Source: Amoebophrya sp. A120 (Eukaryota; Sar; Dinophyceae; Syndiniales; Amoebophryaceae). From it: DNA of 64,000 nt. Below are positions 1 through 12,400 of this stretch, piece after piece. The first letter of the stretch is position 1. Every line of letters starts with the position of its first letter. The position numbers were made by a program, and so were the translations under genes. The stretch spans positions 798,564 to 862,563 of the forward strand of contig CAJINV010000005.1 of NCBI GenBank assembly GCA_905178155.1, written 5' to 3'. The notes beneath the pieces are model-generated. The model made no database searches, was not told where the DNA came from, and saw only the letters and a list, made by a program, of their open reading frames with translations.

Positions 1-761
1 CCACCACGGGGCCCATTGTTCATATGCAGTAGCTCGAATTGCTCCTCTTCTTCGCCGGGTTCTTCGTCGTATTCCTCGTCCACCATATCTGTCGTCCAGG
101 GTCGGAGCCGCAGCAGAATCCTCGCGAACCGTTTCTCTTCCTCGAGCTTCTCCTGCTGATTCCACTGGGCACCGTCGGCCGGCTCGTTTCGGGTCAAGCG
201 CGTCCGGATCGACGCAAAAGACCGGCACGTCGTGGCGGACAAATCGTCGGCGATATCCAAGAACGCAGCTCTGTCCGGCACTTGGTAGTTGTGGAAGAAA
301 GGGTGGAGGAGCTGGTTGTCGGGATGACCCAGGATACTATTTTCACCCTCTGCGCCCACAAACTCCTGATCCAGCGCCAAAACCTCCGCCCGGATCTGCA
401 GCAAGTCATTCATCGTCTCCACGCTGCCGCTCGCGGTCTCGTTGGCGCTCCTGGCAAAGTGCCGCCTTTTGCACTTGTTTCGTTTGCCGTCTGCGCGCGC
501 GTGCGCGGTGTCCCAGTGCTTGAAGGCGGACAGCAGCGCGACGCCCTCCGCGTCCCAGCCGTTTGGCTGCCGGCAGAGAAGGCAACGCGGCCCCCACCAC
601 TTCCTGTCGTGGAAGGAGTCGGCATCTTGTGGGAGGGTCAGAATCCAGGGCGCAAGGTAGAAACTCCGCTCAGTCTCCGTGAGCAACTGCGCCGGGTTGC
701 CGCCGTTTCGGCTCGCCCGGTCGACTTCCTTTTTGATTTGCTGCTTGTTCATGATCGCCAT
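1..761 (-). CDS. Hypothetical Cys/His-containing protein, 3' end beyond window
   Basis: Open frame on the minus strand from ATG at 761-759 to the window edge with no stop, so the C-terminus is missing (about 253 codons visible). A second in-frame ATG lies at 752-750. The protein is charged. Near residue 55 it has a Trp-rich stretch followed by CLLC, then spaced His and Cys residues (FKHWDTAH, KCKRRH), which could bind zinc. The visible C-terminus is very acidic (many Glu, Asp). I do not recognise a family. Codon use is GC-rich like the other minus-strand genes, and the frame stays open for over 750 bases, which favours real coding. An upstream exon is possible because the frame stays open a little above the first ATG. 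The long plus-strand frame over the same bases is a shadow. Confidence 0.6.
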   Translation of the reverse strand, partial: MAIMNKQQIKKEVDRASRNGGNPAQLLTETERSFYLAPWILTLPQDADSFHDRKWWGPRCLLCRQPNGWDAEGVALLSAFKHWDTAHARADGKRNKCKRRHFARSANETASGSVETMNDLLQIRAEVLALDQEFVGAEGENSILGHPDNQLLHPFFHNYQVPDRAAFLDIADDLSATTCRSFASIRTRLTRNEPADGAQWNQQEKLEEEKRFARILLRLRPWTTDMVDEEYDEEPGEEEEQFELLHMNNGPRG

Positions 762-2173
762 CCGATGCTTTCCATGAACTTGAACACAACAGCTTTAGCT
801 ATGTACACTAGAGGCACGACAGCAGTGTCACTGGTAATTCTAACTCCTGCAACTCCTGCTCCTTCGTACTACTTCGTGTTATGAAGCCACAAACACAATT
901 GTTGCTGACAAGAAATGTACATGAATGGGGATGAGCCTGAAATTGTCGGACTTGGGGGAATTTGGTGACACTATGAATGCAGGTTTATCCCGGACCCACT
1001 TCTCCTTCTCACGTCTGCTCCTCCTGCACGTGGATTCGTATATCCAACCTATCGCTAGTCTCCGGAGAACGTCTCAAGAATCATCTCTGACAGTACATAG
1101 AACGACCTGCTGCTTCTTGCGAAAATTGTACGAAAACGAAAACCATAAAAACGAAAAGTCAGAAGGACGAATCAGAAACCAGCGCACACCCACATAAACT
1201 CTATCAACTGAGTCTGAGAATGACTTCCCGCCCGGTACCTAGCATAATAAACACTTGATTAACCCACGCATACGCAATGTCTGTGTGCAGGAACGAATCG
1301 ACTTGGACGACTTCAAGAGCGCTTACCCTTGCCCTTCTTCGCCCGACTATAAAACAAATGTACGTACGCAGCTGCGACTACGACGAACACCCTCTTTGTC
1401 GAGTGAAGAAATGTTGAAACCCCTTTACCTTCTCTTACCGGTGCGGGAAAAAATTATTCCAAATTTCATGTCAGTCCGGACGCTTAAATAAGTACATCAT
1501 GTACAGTTTGCTATGGTGGGTCAGGTCGTGTTTCCTAATATGGGTCCCAAAAAATGATGAACCGCGTTGCTCGTTCATGCTCCGCCCCTGGTGCTTCGCT
1601 TGTAGCATCGCAAATCCAACATGTGGTCTCACTTCGTCCCGTAGCCAATATGTAACATGATCGCTTCTTGTCAAGTGTGTCTAATAAGTAGAGTAAAAGT
1701 CGCTTAATTAAATGGAAATGAAATGATGTCTATTTTTAATTTTTCTTTTACAGTAGAAGGGCCGCGTGTACTAGTGGGGTTTGGGTTGTGTTTGCTACTT
1801 GATGACATTAACCTGTGTGCATTTGGTGTGGTACATTTGCATAATTCTTGCTGGCCTAGGTGGAGTGGCCGTCAAGATTTATTTCTTCATGGGTATAATG
1901 TACTCACAAGTAAAACCGCCCTGAATCTGCTACAGTGTCATGTTGGGGTGTGGCACGAAATTGATACTGGTAACAAAAACTGCTATACGTAAATTAGATT
2001 GATTGACCAACAAATAAATGTGTTTCGAAAAATTGTGCAAATGTAACTGCATATGTTCGTATTGTTCTCGTGACGACGAGTTGTCAAATTTCATTCATTA
2101 TACAGAACAAACTGGCTTCAAAATACTGGTGGGATAGAACGAGGTGTGCTGCTGAAGACAACGACGAGATCGC
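762..2173. other. Spacer, nothing recognised
   Basis: AT-rich stretch between the EF-hand gene stop and the start of the partial gene. Only short frames with no convincing composition on either strand. No introner ends and no RNA gene were recognised. It may hold an untranslated first exon of the partial gene. Confidence 0.4.
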
Positions 2174-4341
2174 TTAGTCCGCTTCTGCCGCGGCGATTCG
2201 GCCCAGCCGCTGCAGCCCGAAGGTCGCGTAGAAGCCCTCGGGGGAGAGCCCGCCGGTTTTCACGGTGACTTGGTACCACTTCAGGAACTCCTCAAAGTCC
2301 ACCTCGCCCGAGTTATCCTGGTCCACATCCCGCCAGTAGGCGTCAAATCGCTCCTTCGAAATTTCGTTGCGGCTGCCCATAAACGCTTTCAGCACCTGTG
2401 GTGGTAGTTTGTTTGTATGTGATTTATTGGCAGCAATGAAAGTTCGCCTTCGCCTTCGCATGCAGATCTACTACAAAACTTCACGCCATTCGAAATAAGT
2501 TAGTACTTATGCTAAATTGTCATGCACGGAAGCATTTTATCTAAGCTCTACCCCTTTGAACTCGTCCTTGTCGATGAATCCGGAACCGTCTACGTCGAAC
2601 TCGTTGAACTTTGCTCGCAGCATTTCTGCGTCATCCACTGACACACCGACTTTCTTCGCCAATGCTCGGACCTGGAAGTAGATCAGGTTTCGCTTTTCAT
2701 CAAAAATTCCGTGCTTTTACTCTTATCAAGATCTTCACTACATTCAAGTTCAAGGAATTTGTGCATGAGAATTTTTTCATTGATGTTGCCAGAAAACAAC
2801 AACAAGTCTTCTTTACCAGCCTCCAAATGTGAAAACAGCTTCGTCGCAAAAAAACGATCTCAGACAATACTTCTCGTTTATTTCAAATGGTCCTCACAAA
2901 TCCAGTCTATCACTAGAGCTGGACGCTAGGAGGCCTTTTGGAAAACGTTTGTCATCATACGTTTTGATCGTGCTCGTGTTCGGAGAATGCTGTTCCTGTT
3001 CTCACAGGCCATACAAACTACATCGAAGAGCCCCATTCGTTTGTTGCGTCCTCATTTTTCAAAAAATAAAAAACCGCCGCACTATTATTGATATACATAT
3101 ACATCGATGAAGGTATACCTCAATGATTTCTGGTGGCAGGTTCTTTTCCATGTCGAATTCCTGTGCCATTTTGGTCAGCTTCGAGGTTTGTTCCTTGGAC
3201 ATAACCTTCAGGTCGGAGTTCTTTGGTCTTGCGCCCGCGTCTATCAAATGTAAAAATGTCTGGGTCTGGAAGAATGCAAGTTTGTCATGCATGTCTGGCA
3301 TGACTCTTAAATCTGTCATGCACATTACCAAGGAGCCCCACTTTTCTGTCATGCAGAAACGTAGTTTGTCATGCAGAATAGGCAACACCTAGAAGCTCAG
3401 AAACTTGTCATGCTGAGCCAGCAATTGTCGCCTCCTCATGATACGCCACACAGCATCACAAGTTTCATCCAGACCCAGACATTTTTACATTTGATAGCGT
3501 CCTCCGCCATCAGCTTGCAGGCACTGATGATCATGTGTGGCGCCTTTTCCCAGGCCAACTGGAATTCTACCCGCCAGTACCTCGCCGGCTCCTCGCATCG
3601 CCAGGAAACCTTTCGTGTGGTGTGTGAGAGGTCGTGCAGTCTATGTCGGGTGTGGTCTTGGAACAAGAATGTTCTTTCGAAATCAAAATCACAGAGGAGA
3701 ATAGTCTTTGAAGAAGCAAGCAGAATTTTTTCAGAAGAAAGCAAACAAAAATCATATGATCATCCACATGCACGAGCACGTTTACTTGTTCCAAAACCCA
3801 ATAGAAGTACCTCGAGATCCTCATTTTCCTTTGGGCAGAAGACTCTCTTGGCGGGCAACCAGGAGCATCGGGCGTCGGGGCCGAGCTCGTTTTCTTGTGT
3901 GTAGGAGACGGAGACGCACTTCGGGTTGTAGCTGATATCGTCCTGCACGGTGTCGCACCCGAGTAATGTAAATTGGATTGACGTCAGCGATACCTGTTGT
4001 TTTGATAAAGATGATAACGAATCGAAAAGAAGTGCAAGTTGTCCACAACCCGTAGTATATTTTTGAGTCGTACTGGATTCTTGTCATGTATCCACGAGCT
4101 AAGCGACTATTACCTTTCTTCCGAAATCGTAGATGATCTCGTGTGGTTTGGCGTCATGGGATTTCCAGTAGCAGTCGTGGTCTTTGGCGGCCTGTTTGAG
4201 GGTGATCTCGGAGGTGTTCTTCAGAATTTTTGCGTCCTCGCCGATATCGTACATCGCGCCCATGAAACTGGAACCGCGACGACCCCCCTGCGCGCCCGCA
4301 TCCCCACCGCCACCGATGGAACCACGGGTGATTTTTGACAT
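2174..4341 (-). CDS. Two-EF-hand calcium-binding protein, 310 aa, six exons
   Basis: Exons read as 4341-4114, 3942-3811, 3609-3497, 3236-3119, 2671-2552 and 2395-2174; they sum to 933 nt (310 aa plus stop). Four introns are GT-AG; the third is an introner (3242-3496) removed with one copy of its GCGTC repeat. The C-terminal third carries two EF-hand loops, DVDGSGFIDKDE and DVDQDNSGEVDFEE, with acidic residues at the expected calcium-ligand positions, so calcium binding is likely. The N-terminal half is Gly-rich at first, then has Cys and Trp residues and no domain I recognise. No signal peptide. A calcium sensor in signalling or motility is an inference. Start ATG at 4341 is the first in frame. 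Confidence 0.8.
3242..3496. mobile_element. Introner element 1, family 1
   Basis: 255-bp insertion in the EF-hand gene. Ends are inverted repeats, TATCAAATGTAAAAATG at the left and its complement at the right, followed by CTGGGTCTGGAAG. Flanked by a perfect 5-bp direct repeat GCGTC (3237-3241 and 3497-3501). Removing element plus one repeat joins the codons for AED and AGARP in frame. Several internal copies of TTGTCATGC or its complement. Confidence 0.93.
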
Positions 4342-5172
4342 CTAGTATTGGAGCGGAGCTTGTTGAAAAAATTACTCAGAAAAACTTCCTAATGTACAGA
4401 GAAAGAGATAGGAAATGACAATGGGAGTAGGTGTTGTTGCGCGGGCATATAAATGTGGTGTATGAAGACGTAAAAGTGAATGAAAGTATTGAAAAAATGG
4501 GGGCGAGTACAAGTTTGAGAATCGGGCCAAAGGAAGGGGACCACGACTGACCGCGATTTGGATGAAAGAAACCGTAATTTGGACGTCGTTCTTGCTGACG
4601 TGAACTTCTCACGAGTATTTTGCCGCCGAAGCCATGCTGAGTGAGAACGATGAAAAAAACGATTGGAAAAAAATTATCAGTCAGCACGAAAAAAAACCGA
4701 TGGCGTTCTTTCGATGGACGTCGTTATTCGTTTTGCGCAAAACCGAATCGGGATTTATACTTCTTCGTGTACGATTTGTGTGTGGCCAGGCTGTACGAGT
4801 TTGTATTCAGGGACGACGTGAAACACTGTACGTCTATGTCTTTTAGTTTCACAGGACAGAAAAGCTGCAGCTTTCCACCTCGAAGTCGGGTTTATATCCA
4901 AGTACCCATCACAAAACACAAAAACTTGTGCTGCCATTCATAGAAAATGTGAATCATACCGGTATCAAATCATAATCGACGTACGAAGCCTCAAGGTCAA
5001 GGTGAAATTGTTCAGAGTAGAGCAGCGCTGATAACAAATATTAATATGCATGAATGGATGTAATGTGCTGCAAAAAACAATAACAAATCCAAAAATGGCC
5101 CGACGTTGGAAACCTTGTGAGTCAGCCTCACTTTCTGTCAGATGAAAATAATCAATTTATAAATAGTGCGTT
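4342..5172. other. Spacer, nothing recognised
   Basis: AT-rich stretch upstream of the EF-hand gene and downstream of the SR-rich gene. Short frames only; no repeat or RNA gene recognised. It presumably holds the 5' region of one gene and the 3' region of the other. Confidence 0.4.
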
Positions 5173-8100
5173 CTACCCCCCGGGCAGGTCTCTTTTACTT
5201 CTCATGCTGCTGTATGTCCTGTACGGCACATTCGGGTATTCTTGTGCGTGTAATTCCCTTTCACGCGACTCAAGGTGCCGCATGAAGCCCAATTGCAGGA
5301 CTTCCACATTGCAGACCTCCGGCTCCACCTTGTTGAGTTGCTCCCCGACCGATGCGGAGTTGCTGGAACTGCGCGAAGATGTATTCGAGCTCGAGCTCGA
5401 GGAGCGCGTCCGCATGAAAGTCCTCGTCTCTTTCCGGCTCGCAGATCCCGAAGAGCCGCCTGGCGCTTCCACAGACCCCGGATTCACCACTCCCCCCAGG
5501 TTCCTCACGGGCACCCAGTCCTTGACTTCCGCGTTTGCTCCCCAATTCGCATTTCCGGTTTCCCGCTGCTTCTTCTCTTTCTTCCGTCGCCATTCGCCTT
5601 TCACGGGAGAAGGTTCCAATTCTCCATAGATGCTTTGCGCGAAAGTCTTCAAGACACCGTACTTAAGTTGCTTGATCGGATTCACCGCGACACCATCGGA
5701 TCCGTAGTTTTGGATTACAGTGCCTCTGCTTTGGTCCAGTCTTTGTGCTAGCTTCGGCTCATACTCAATGCCCCATTTAATCAGATCCACCTCCGTCCTG
5801 TCCCAGTGCGTGCCCGCCGTGCCGCCGTCCAGCCGGGGCACCTCGTCGCCCGCGCGACGGTAAAACGCCGCCTGTTTCGGATCTTCGTGTAAATCGATCG
5901 TGGGCATGCGGTGCAGGTCGAAGGAAACTAGATGAAACTCTGGCGCGCCTTCCTCCTCTTCCGCCTCCTCTGAGATAGCAAATGAATAGCTCTGCCGATA
6001 TTCGGCGGTGTTCGCGAAGGCCAGAATGACGCTCGGAACATACTGCGTCCCCGAGGAGGATCCTTTATTTGCCCCTTGTCCTATTCTTGCGGCGCTTGCC
6101 GCGCTCAGCCCCGCGATGCCTTTGCGCAGTTCACCGACAACCCAGCTTGAGGACAACGGATTCACAAACACTGCTTCGTTTTTCAGCGGGGCAACGACCT
6201 CCAACTGTGATACGGTACCTGTGCCAACGCTCGTGCCGGAGGTTGGCGACAATACCGGCCCGCCAGCTCCCCCACCATTAAGATTGAGGCTCGTCTCCTG
6301 CCGCTGCATTTGCAAACGACGCTGCTGCTGCTGCTGCTGCTCTGCCTCCTCGTTGTGATACAGTTTTGTCTCAAAATCGTAGTAGCCCGCAATGTAGTAG
6401 TTTGCTGCGTGCTGCGACAAATCACCAAACATTTTGAAAAGACTGGGACCGTCCAGCATGTAGGCATCCGCGGGAAGATCTAGCGGCTCCGGTTTCAAAT
6501 TGCAGCGCATCATCAATTCGTGAAACATGCCCCACTGCGAGTTGCAGTACAAGCACACGAATGTATTGTCGTGGAACAACGGCTGCCCGTCCGTTCGCCT
6601 GCTCTGCGAGTTTTGCAGATGCCGCATGTGCTTCAAAACGCTCAGGTGCGCTCGCTCCCGAGCCTTCCACCTGTGCGACATCATATCGTGTGCCCGATTC
6701 GCAGAACCGCGCAGGTCGAATTCATTGACCTTCAGCTCGTCTTTTCCGTGCAAATGAATGAAGGCCGCGAAACTCGTTTTCAAGCGGCTGGCGACGACAA
6801 CCACCAATCCGTCCATCAAATCTTGCTGATGGATGGCGTCCCGCGGCTTGGCCTCCATCACTTGCCGGTTCCAGGCGGGATTCCCGTCGTGCGCCTTCTC
6901 CCAGACTGGGGTCGCGTAGGTCGGGTATGACCCACACCGCGCAAATTGCGGGTAGCGGACACTCGAGGTGAATTCCGAGGTAGTAGCACCGCTTTCCTGT
7001 AGAACCGGATTAAACTCAGTCGTGTACACTTCTTCGTAAAACTTCAGTGCCGCCTCCTGGGCGGCAATGGTCATGTAGATGTGCGCCAGAGCTGTCTACG
7101 GGCGGTACTGCGTTGGGAGTCATCCCGCTCTGAAAGGCAAGCTTCTCGTCTGACCGTGCGTGTCTTACGGCATTCCAGGCTGGGACTCCAAAAATCAGAG
7201 CGAACATACCGACAAACTTGGCTTTGAAAATTTCCGCGAACGGGTAGTGCAAAGGAAGGTACCGCAGGAAAAAGGTCTGCTGAAGGGTCGGCTTTAGTTC
7301 GTCTGTCACCTCGTCCCTCTCTCCAAACATTTTCTTGAACCAGTCCCCGTAGATAGCTTGTTCCACACCATCGAGGAATTCTTTCGTCAGATCTGCATCT
7401 GCAATTCGATCCCAGTGCTCTTGCTTCAGACCGTTGACGATGTCGTGTTTCAAGAATGTGAGGCTGCTCTGCACCTCTCCGAGCCTATTTTTTCTTTCAA
7501 AGACAACTTGATCCGGGTACGAAAAAACTTGCGACCTACGCCGACCCCGGCCTCGCCGGTACGCTTCCATTTTCAGCCGCTCCTGCTCTTCGTCATCCGC
7601 CACAGCGCACCGCTCTTCCACGGCCGGCATGCGAATTCCGCGGGCCATCGCCTCAGCGTCGAATTCCTGTGACCGGGCCTCCGCGCACGCTCGTGCGGCT
7701 GGGGTCTCAGGCTCACTGCCGCCCCGTTCAGGAGTTGAACCGAAGGAGCTGGATTTGGCCAAAGAGCTCGGCTGCCGCGATGAAGAGGACAGCGACCGAG
7801 GCTGCGATTCAGAACGAGAACGCGAGGGGGAAAGACTTCTAGAACGCGACCTGGACCGCGCGAAAGCTTTCCCTCGCCTCTCGGGTAGAACACTAGGCAC
7901 CGGTTGACTTTCTGGGTTGTACGGAGAAGCTGCATCCGCTGCGCTGACTAAGGTGCCAGGTGCTGCTGGTGGACTCACCTCATCTGCGGCCGCGCTGGGT
8001 CCTGCATTGTCTTTGCCCCACTGGTAGCGCGATTCATTACTGCTCCCGCGGCGAGCCGTTGGCCGACCACGAGCAGCGGGAGACAAGGGCCACGAACGCA

Positions 8101-8425
8101 CAGGAGAACCGCGGCGTTCTTGGCCAGGCGGTGCGGTTGAGCCCAGAGAAGACGAGGACCCACTTCCGCCAGATACAGGTCCAGGCTCATTCCAGCTGGG
8201 CTCTGCTTCATGGCCTACTGCAGCAGCGAGCTCTTCTGTAGTTTGACCTCCAGCCGCGGTTGTTCCTGTTCGTTTTGATGTGCCCGGGCCGGGGGCCGCG
8301 GCGGCCTGATTTTCAGCGAAAGGTACAAGAAACCCGGAATTATCTTCTGCAGCTCCGTGCAGCAACAGGAGCGTTGCAAGACAAGCGAATCTGCCTTGCA
8401 AAAGCTTCTTACCAACGGCCTCCAT
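5173..8425 (-). CDS. Secreted or membrane protein with Ser/Arg-rich region, 1059 aa
   Basis: Two exons, 8425-7169 and 7095-5173, separated by a 73-nt GT-AG intron (GTAAGACACG...CCGTAG) that joins them in phase 0 (3180 nt, 1059 aa). The N-terminus (residues 10-25, FACLATLLLLHG core) looks like a signal peptide. Residues about 150-300 are Ser/Arg/Pro-rich with many RS pairs. A short hydrophobic stretch (VGMFALIFGVPAW) falls near the exon junction and could be a membrane segment. The C-terminal half holds a CLYC motif with nearby His, a polyglutamine run, and Ser-rich low complexity at the end. I do not recognise a family. RS repeats usually mark nuclear splicing proteins, but the signal peptide argues for the secretory route, so the repeats may be convergent. 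Confidence 0.75.
6321..6340. repeat. CTG triplet run (polyglutamine codons)
   Basis: Six to seven tandem CTG units on the plus strand, read as CAG on the coding strand and giving QQQQQQ in the SR-rich protein. A typical site of slippage. Confidence 0.85.
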
Positions 8426-9442
8426 TTTCGTGGCAGACGAAGATCATCCGTGAGGTTAACCTTAACTGTCAGATCTACTTCGAAAAAACATGAAAATCGT
8501 TTGAAATCTGGACCAATGTTTGTAGCGGGCACTGAGGGTGCGTGGGACTGAAGATGCGACGAAAAGACGACTCGATTTCTGTCCGATGCGAGCGCTAAGC
8601 GTTAACAAGTGCTTCTGAAGGGCCACGTAGAGAAAGACAATCCACCGACCTGGAAGACAAGCGTACCGAAGATTGCACGATACACCACGACCAGAAAGCA
8701 ACCGATATTCGACCGGGAAAGACAGCGAAAACCGATGTGGGTTACCGTGTAAACGAGACCGTGACCGACTTTCGCTGCTAAAATTGCGAGTTGTGCACCA
8801 CAATGTGTCCGTACAACCGACAATGACCATAAAAAAATTACCCTCTCCTTTTCTTTTTTATATCTTTGTAGTTTTTCCGACCGAGTAAATACATCACAAA
8901 GCGCTAATGCTAACGCGACAATAAATCTGGTTCAAGCCTCTAGACGAAGTGCGTTTTTGTCTCATTGTTATTTCCAACAAGCTCTCTGTTTTTTTCTCTA
9001 CGTCCTCATAGGAAATCAGAGCGACTTTCGCAAAAAAGCAATGTGGTCCTGCCCTCGAGTTCATTGCAAAATTCTATCTGGGAATTTTCACTTCATTTTC
9101 CGCCAGCTGGAATACAGATTTGGCTTCTTAGTTTTGGCAAAAAGAAAACCACAACCACTTCAACAGCTGCTTCTAGTACTTACGCTATGTCATTAAATCA
9201 TTTTCCTTTAAGATCAAAAACTTCGGCAAACAAAGGTTATATTCTCAGCAAGCGAACATGGAATTCTGCGGTGGCGGTGGCAAGGCCAGTGCAGCTTTCT
9301 ACACTGCAATAACCCTGCCGACCAAACGCAAGACATACTTAAAATCTTCCGTTGTAAAAAATTTTCAAACAAATTTCATCTGGAACTGCGCAAAAAAAAA
9401 ACATTTACCATTGGTTTACCATCATCTCCCGACGTCCTCAAC
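8426..9442. other. Spacer, nothing recognised
   Basis: About 1 kb between the SR-rich gene start and the kinase gene stop. Frames on both strands are short and AT-rich. No introner ends, RNA gene or repeat recognised. Confidence 0.4.
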
Positions 9443-12400
9443 CTACACGGGCGACCTGCCACTGCTGGTGTTTCTGTTTCTCTCGTCATATGTCCTGATT
9501 TCCAACGTACAGGAGTGTTCGTCTTCGCTGACCGGCGAGCTGGAGGTGTTCGTGAATTCCATCTCTTCGTCACTGTACTGCTTCAGCAAGCGCCCGGACA
9601 GCATGTACCAACCCAAGAGCAGCAACAAGGTGTAGATCGACAGCAGGAAGAAAACCAAAAAAATCAACAAACAAATCGCAAGGGCCGGGACGTGGTCCCA
9701 CAAAGTGGTGAACTGCAGCCAGTACAAATGGACGACCTCGACGAGCAAGAGCCAGTTCCGCTGCAGAATGGTAAAAGAGGCCTCTTTATCACATGCAAAA
9801 GTGTCTGGGTCTGGAAGGTTGCAACTTGTGACGCGTGTTGCGGATCATACAAAAATCTGTGTTGCATGACTTGCAAAAGGTCCCCATTTCTGGCCATGCT
9901 GAGAGGGCATTTCTCATGCAGAATAGGCATGTCCAAGGGGCTCCAGAACCTGTGACGCTACGCCCTGCATTGCAGACTTGGTGGAGCTTAGAGAAACTGC
10001 ATGACAACTCTCGGAATCTTCCAGACCCAGACATATTTGCAATGCATACTCTTCCCGGTTGTGCTCGGACAAAGGGGGGTGTTTGAACGCAAGCATGGTG
10101 TATGGAAGTGTCAGGTTTGAAATCGACAAAGTTGAAATAATTTCTCATGCATAAATTGCAAGGCATGAAGTGTCTCTCTTGCAGGGATGGCAAGTGAAGC
10201 CGACTGTCAGCCTGCTTGGGGTCTGCGACAGAGATGCTAAAGCAGCATGACAAAAGACGCCGTCTGTCCCTAAACAGCATGACAAACTGGATTTAGACGG
10301 TGCCGAAATTTGTCATGCACCGCTTAGAAATTGGGCTTCCAACTGGTATCGATTTTATGCATTACAAGTTATTTCAACTTTGTCGATGTCAAACCTGACA
10401 CTCCCATATGGTGTCGGCGAACCGTAACGCGATATTCGAAAGCTCGTGGAACGTGCTGTCCCCGTTCTCTACCCGATCAAGGAAGAGGTGGGGCAGAAGT
10501 TTCTCCTTCAACAAAAAGATCCCCGGACTGCCGTGGTTAGAGGAAGCACTAGTACTACTGCTTGTCGATCTACTACTACCTTGTTGTGGTCCACCTCCTG
10601 TGCTGGCAAGTATCTGTTCTCTTTTTGGCACCATTTCCATCTGCCTCACCAACAGTAAATGTTGCTGCTTCACCTTTTCTGTTGATGACACTTGGGCTGA
10701 AGCTCTCTGATTCGCGACGAGCATGCGCTCCGCGTTCTGCTGCAGGTGCTGCATCGCGGAACTTTGATGTTGCTGTAGTCCACCACCAGCATTGATTCCT
10801 CCGAAAACAAACTGCTCTTGCTCTAAATTGCGCAAGCCCTCAGCATCCAATTGTTGAGCACCGTTCAACAATATTGAAGCCCCATCAAAGTTTAACAACT
10901 GCGCGGCTGCTTCCCTCCAAGCCTGTCGCAACGCTGTAACCCGGTCGGTTTCCAACTCCGCGCTGGACCAGCGGAGGGCGGTAGGGCCGTTGATCAAAGT
11001 GAGGAAAGTGATCCCCAAGGCGAACATGTCGTCCACCGGGACGGACAAATGCCGACAGTTTTTCTGCATCAAGCAGAACTGCTTCAGCGGTAAAGCGAAG
11101 CCCTGTGCGAAGGAAACCGCGGGCTGAAGCTTCGGAACCGTCAAACCGAAGTCCACGATTGTTAGTTCGAGAAATTCGAACCGGCTCGTAGCTTTTTGGA
11201 AGTTGTAGTTGTTGTGTCCACCAGCATAGTAAGAACCTGGTGCATGTCCACCTCCACCTGGGTAGCGAAAATTATTATTCTGCAATTCATTTTCCGCTTG
11301 CTCTGTACTCTCCACCGTTATGCCCAACGACCACATGGCAGGAAACCGAATGTTCAACAGCGCCCGTTTCAGCGTCAAAAGCGCACTTAACTCCTCCTTG
11401 GAAGCGGATCCTCTCGTTGAGGAGAACAACGACGACCCACTCCCAGCACCCGAGGCAGCTCCGTTGATATGCAAACCGAACCTGTCCCCCAGCTGATCGA
11501 CGATGTACGCTTGCTCTTTCTGATACGCGAACGTGTCGGCTCCCCAGGCGTTCTTGCTCTTGAAGTTTTCCTGGTTTTGGTTTTCCAGTTCATTCCCAAT
11601 TCCACCGCTCGCGTACGACAATTTCCCCTCAAGCGTGACCACATTCGCGACATCTTCATACAGTGCCCTGATCCCTTCGACCAACTTCGATTTCTGGAGT
11701 AAAATGTTCCCGCCCTGCACGTCATTGTGGACAAGATGCAGATCCGCGTGCAGGAACAGAAGGGCGTTCTGGAGCCGTGCGAACACCCGCGAGTACAGGT
11801 AACTCGTCACCTGCGCCTCGATGTTGTCGCGCATTTGCTGGAGAGCGGTGACTTCGGGATAGGGGTGGAAGTTGGAGAAGGCGGAGAGAAGGTAGGTTTC
11901 GTACAGAGTCGGGAACAAATCTTTCTGCAGCAAGTGAGGCACCGCATCGAGAGGTATGGAGTCGCTGACGTAGTCCAGAACCATGTAAAAGCCCTTTTTC
12001 AACTTGTTCTGGAAGAAGTCGAGCACCGGGTCAGCGAAATGTTGACCTGTTGCACCACTACTTGTCAGAGAAGATGACCCGTGCTCGTCTCGTGAAAGAT
12101 CCTGCTGCTGTTTCGCGTATTCATTTTGCATCTGCAGCAGCTCCTGCGTTGTGGCTGGCAACGTGAGTTGACTTTGGTCCACGTGGCAATTTGGAAAGGG
12201 GTTTTTCAGTTCAAACTGCCCTTTCGGGAAAAACCCAGCCGCCACCTTCTGCTCCCAGGCATTGTGTGCCTGAAACATGAGTTGGCACTCGCGCCGGAGG
12301 GTGGGGAGGTAAGTTTGGACAATGTGCTCCCGAATCCTCTGATACTGTTCCCGCATTTCGTCGCTCACCTCCGTTTCCCCTCGCTCATCTTTCAGTAAGC

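Noticed and set aside
39-884. 281-codon plus-strand frame at the left edge
   Set aside because: It mirrors the minus-strand frame 1-761, which has better amino-acid composition and matches the strand of all other genes. The plus reading is Leu/Arg/Val-rich as antisense frames usually are.
7796-8000. SR-repeat region considered as evidence for a splicing factor
   Set aside because: The protein starts with a signal peptide and has no RNA-recognition motif, so the RS run alone does not support that role.
9789-10280. Several 60-160-codon frames within introners (for example here and in 33991-34542)
   Set aside because: They read through inverted repeats and change frame at the junctions; copies of one family do not keep a common frame, so they are not element-encoded proteins.
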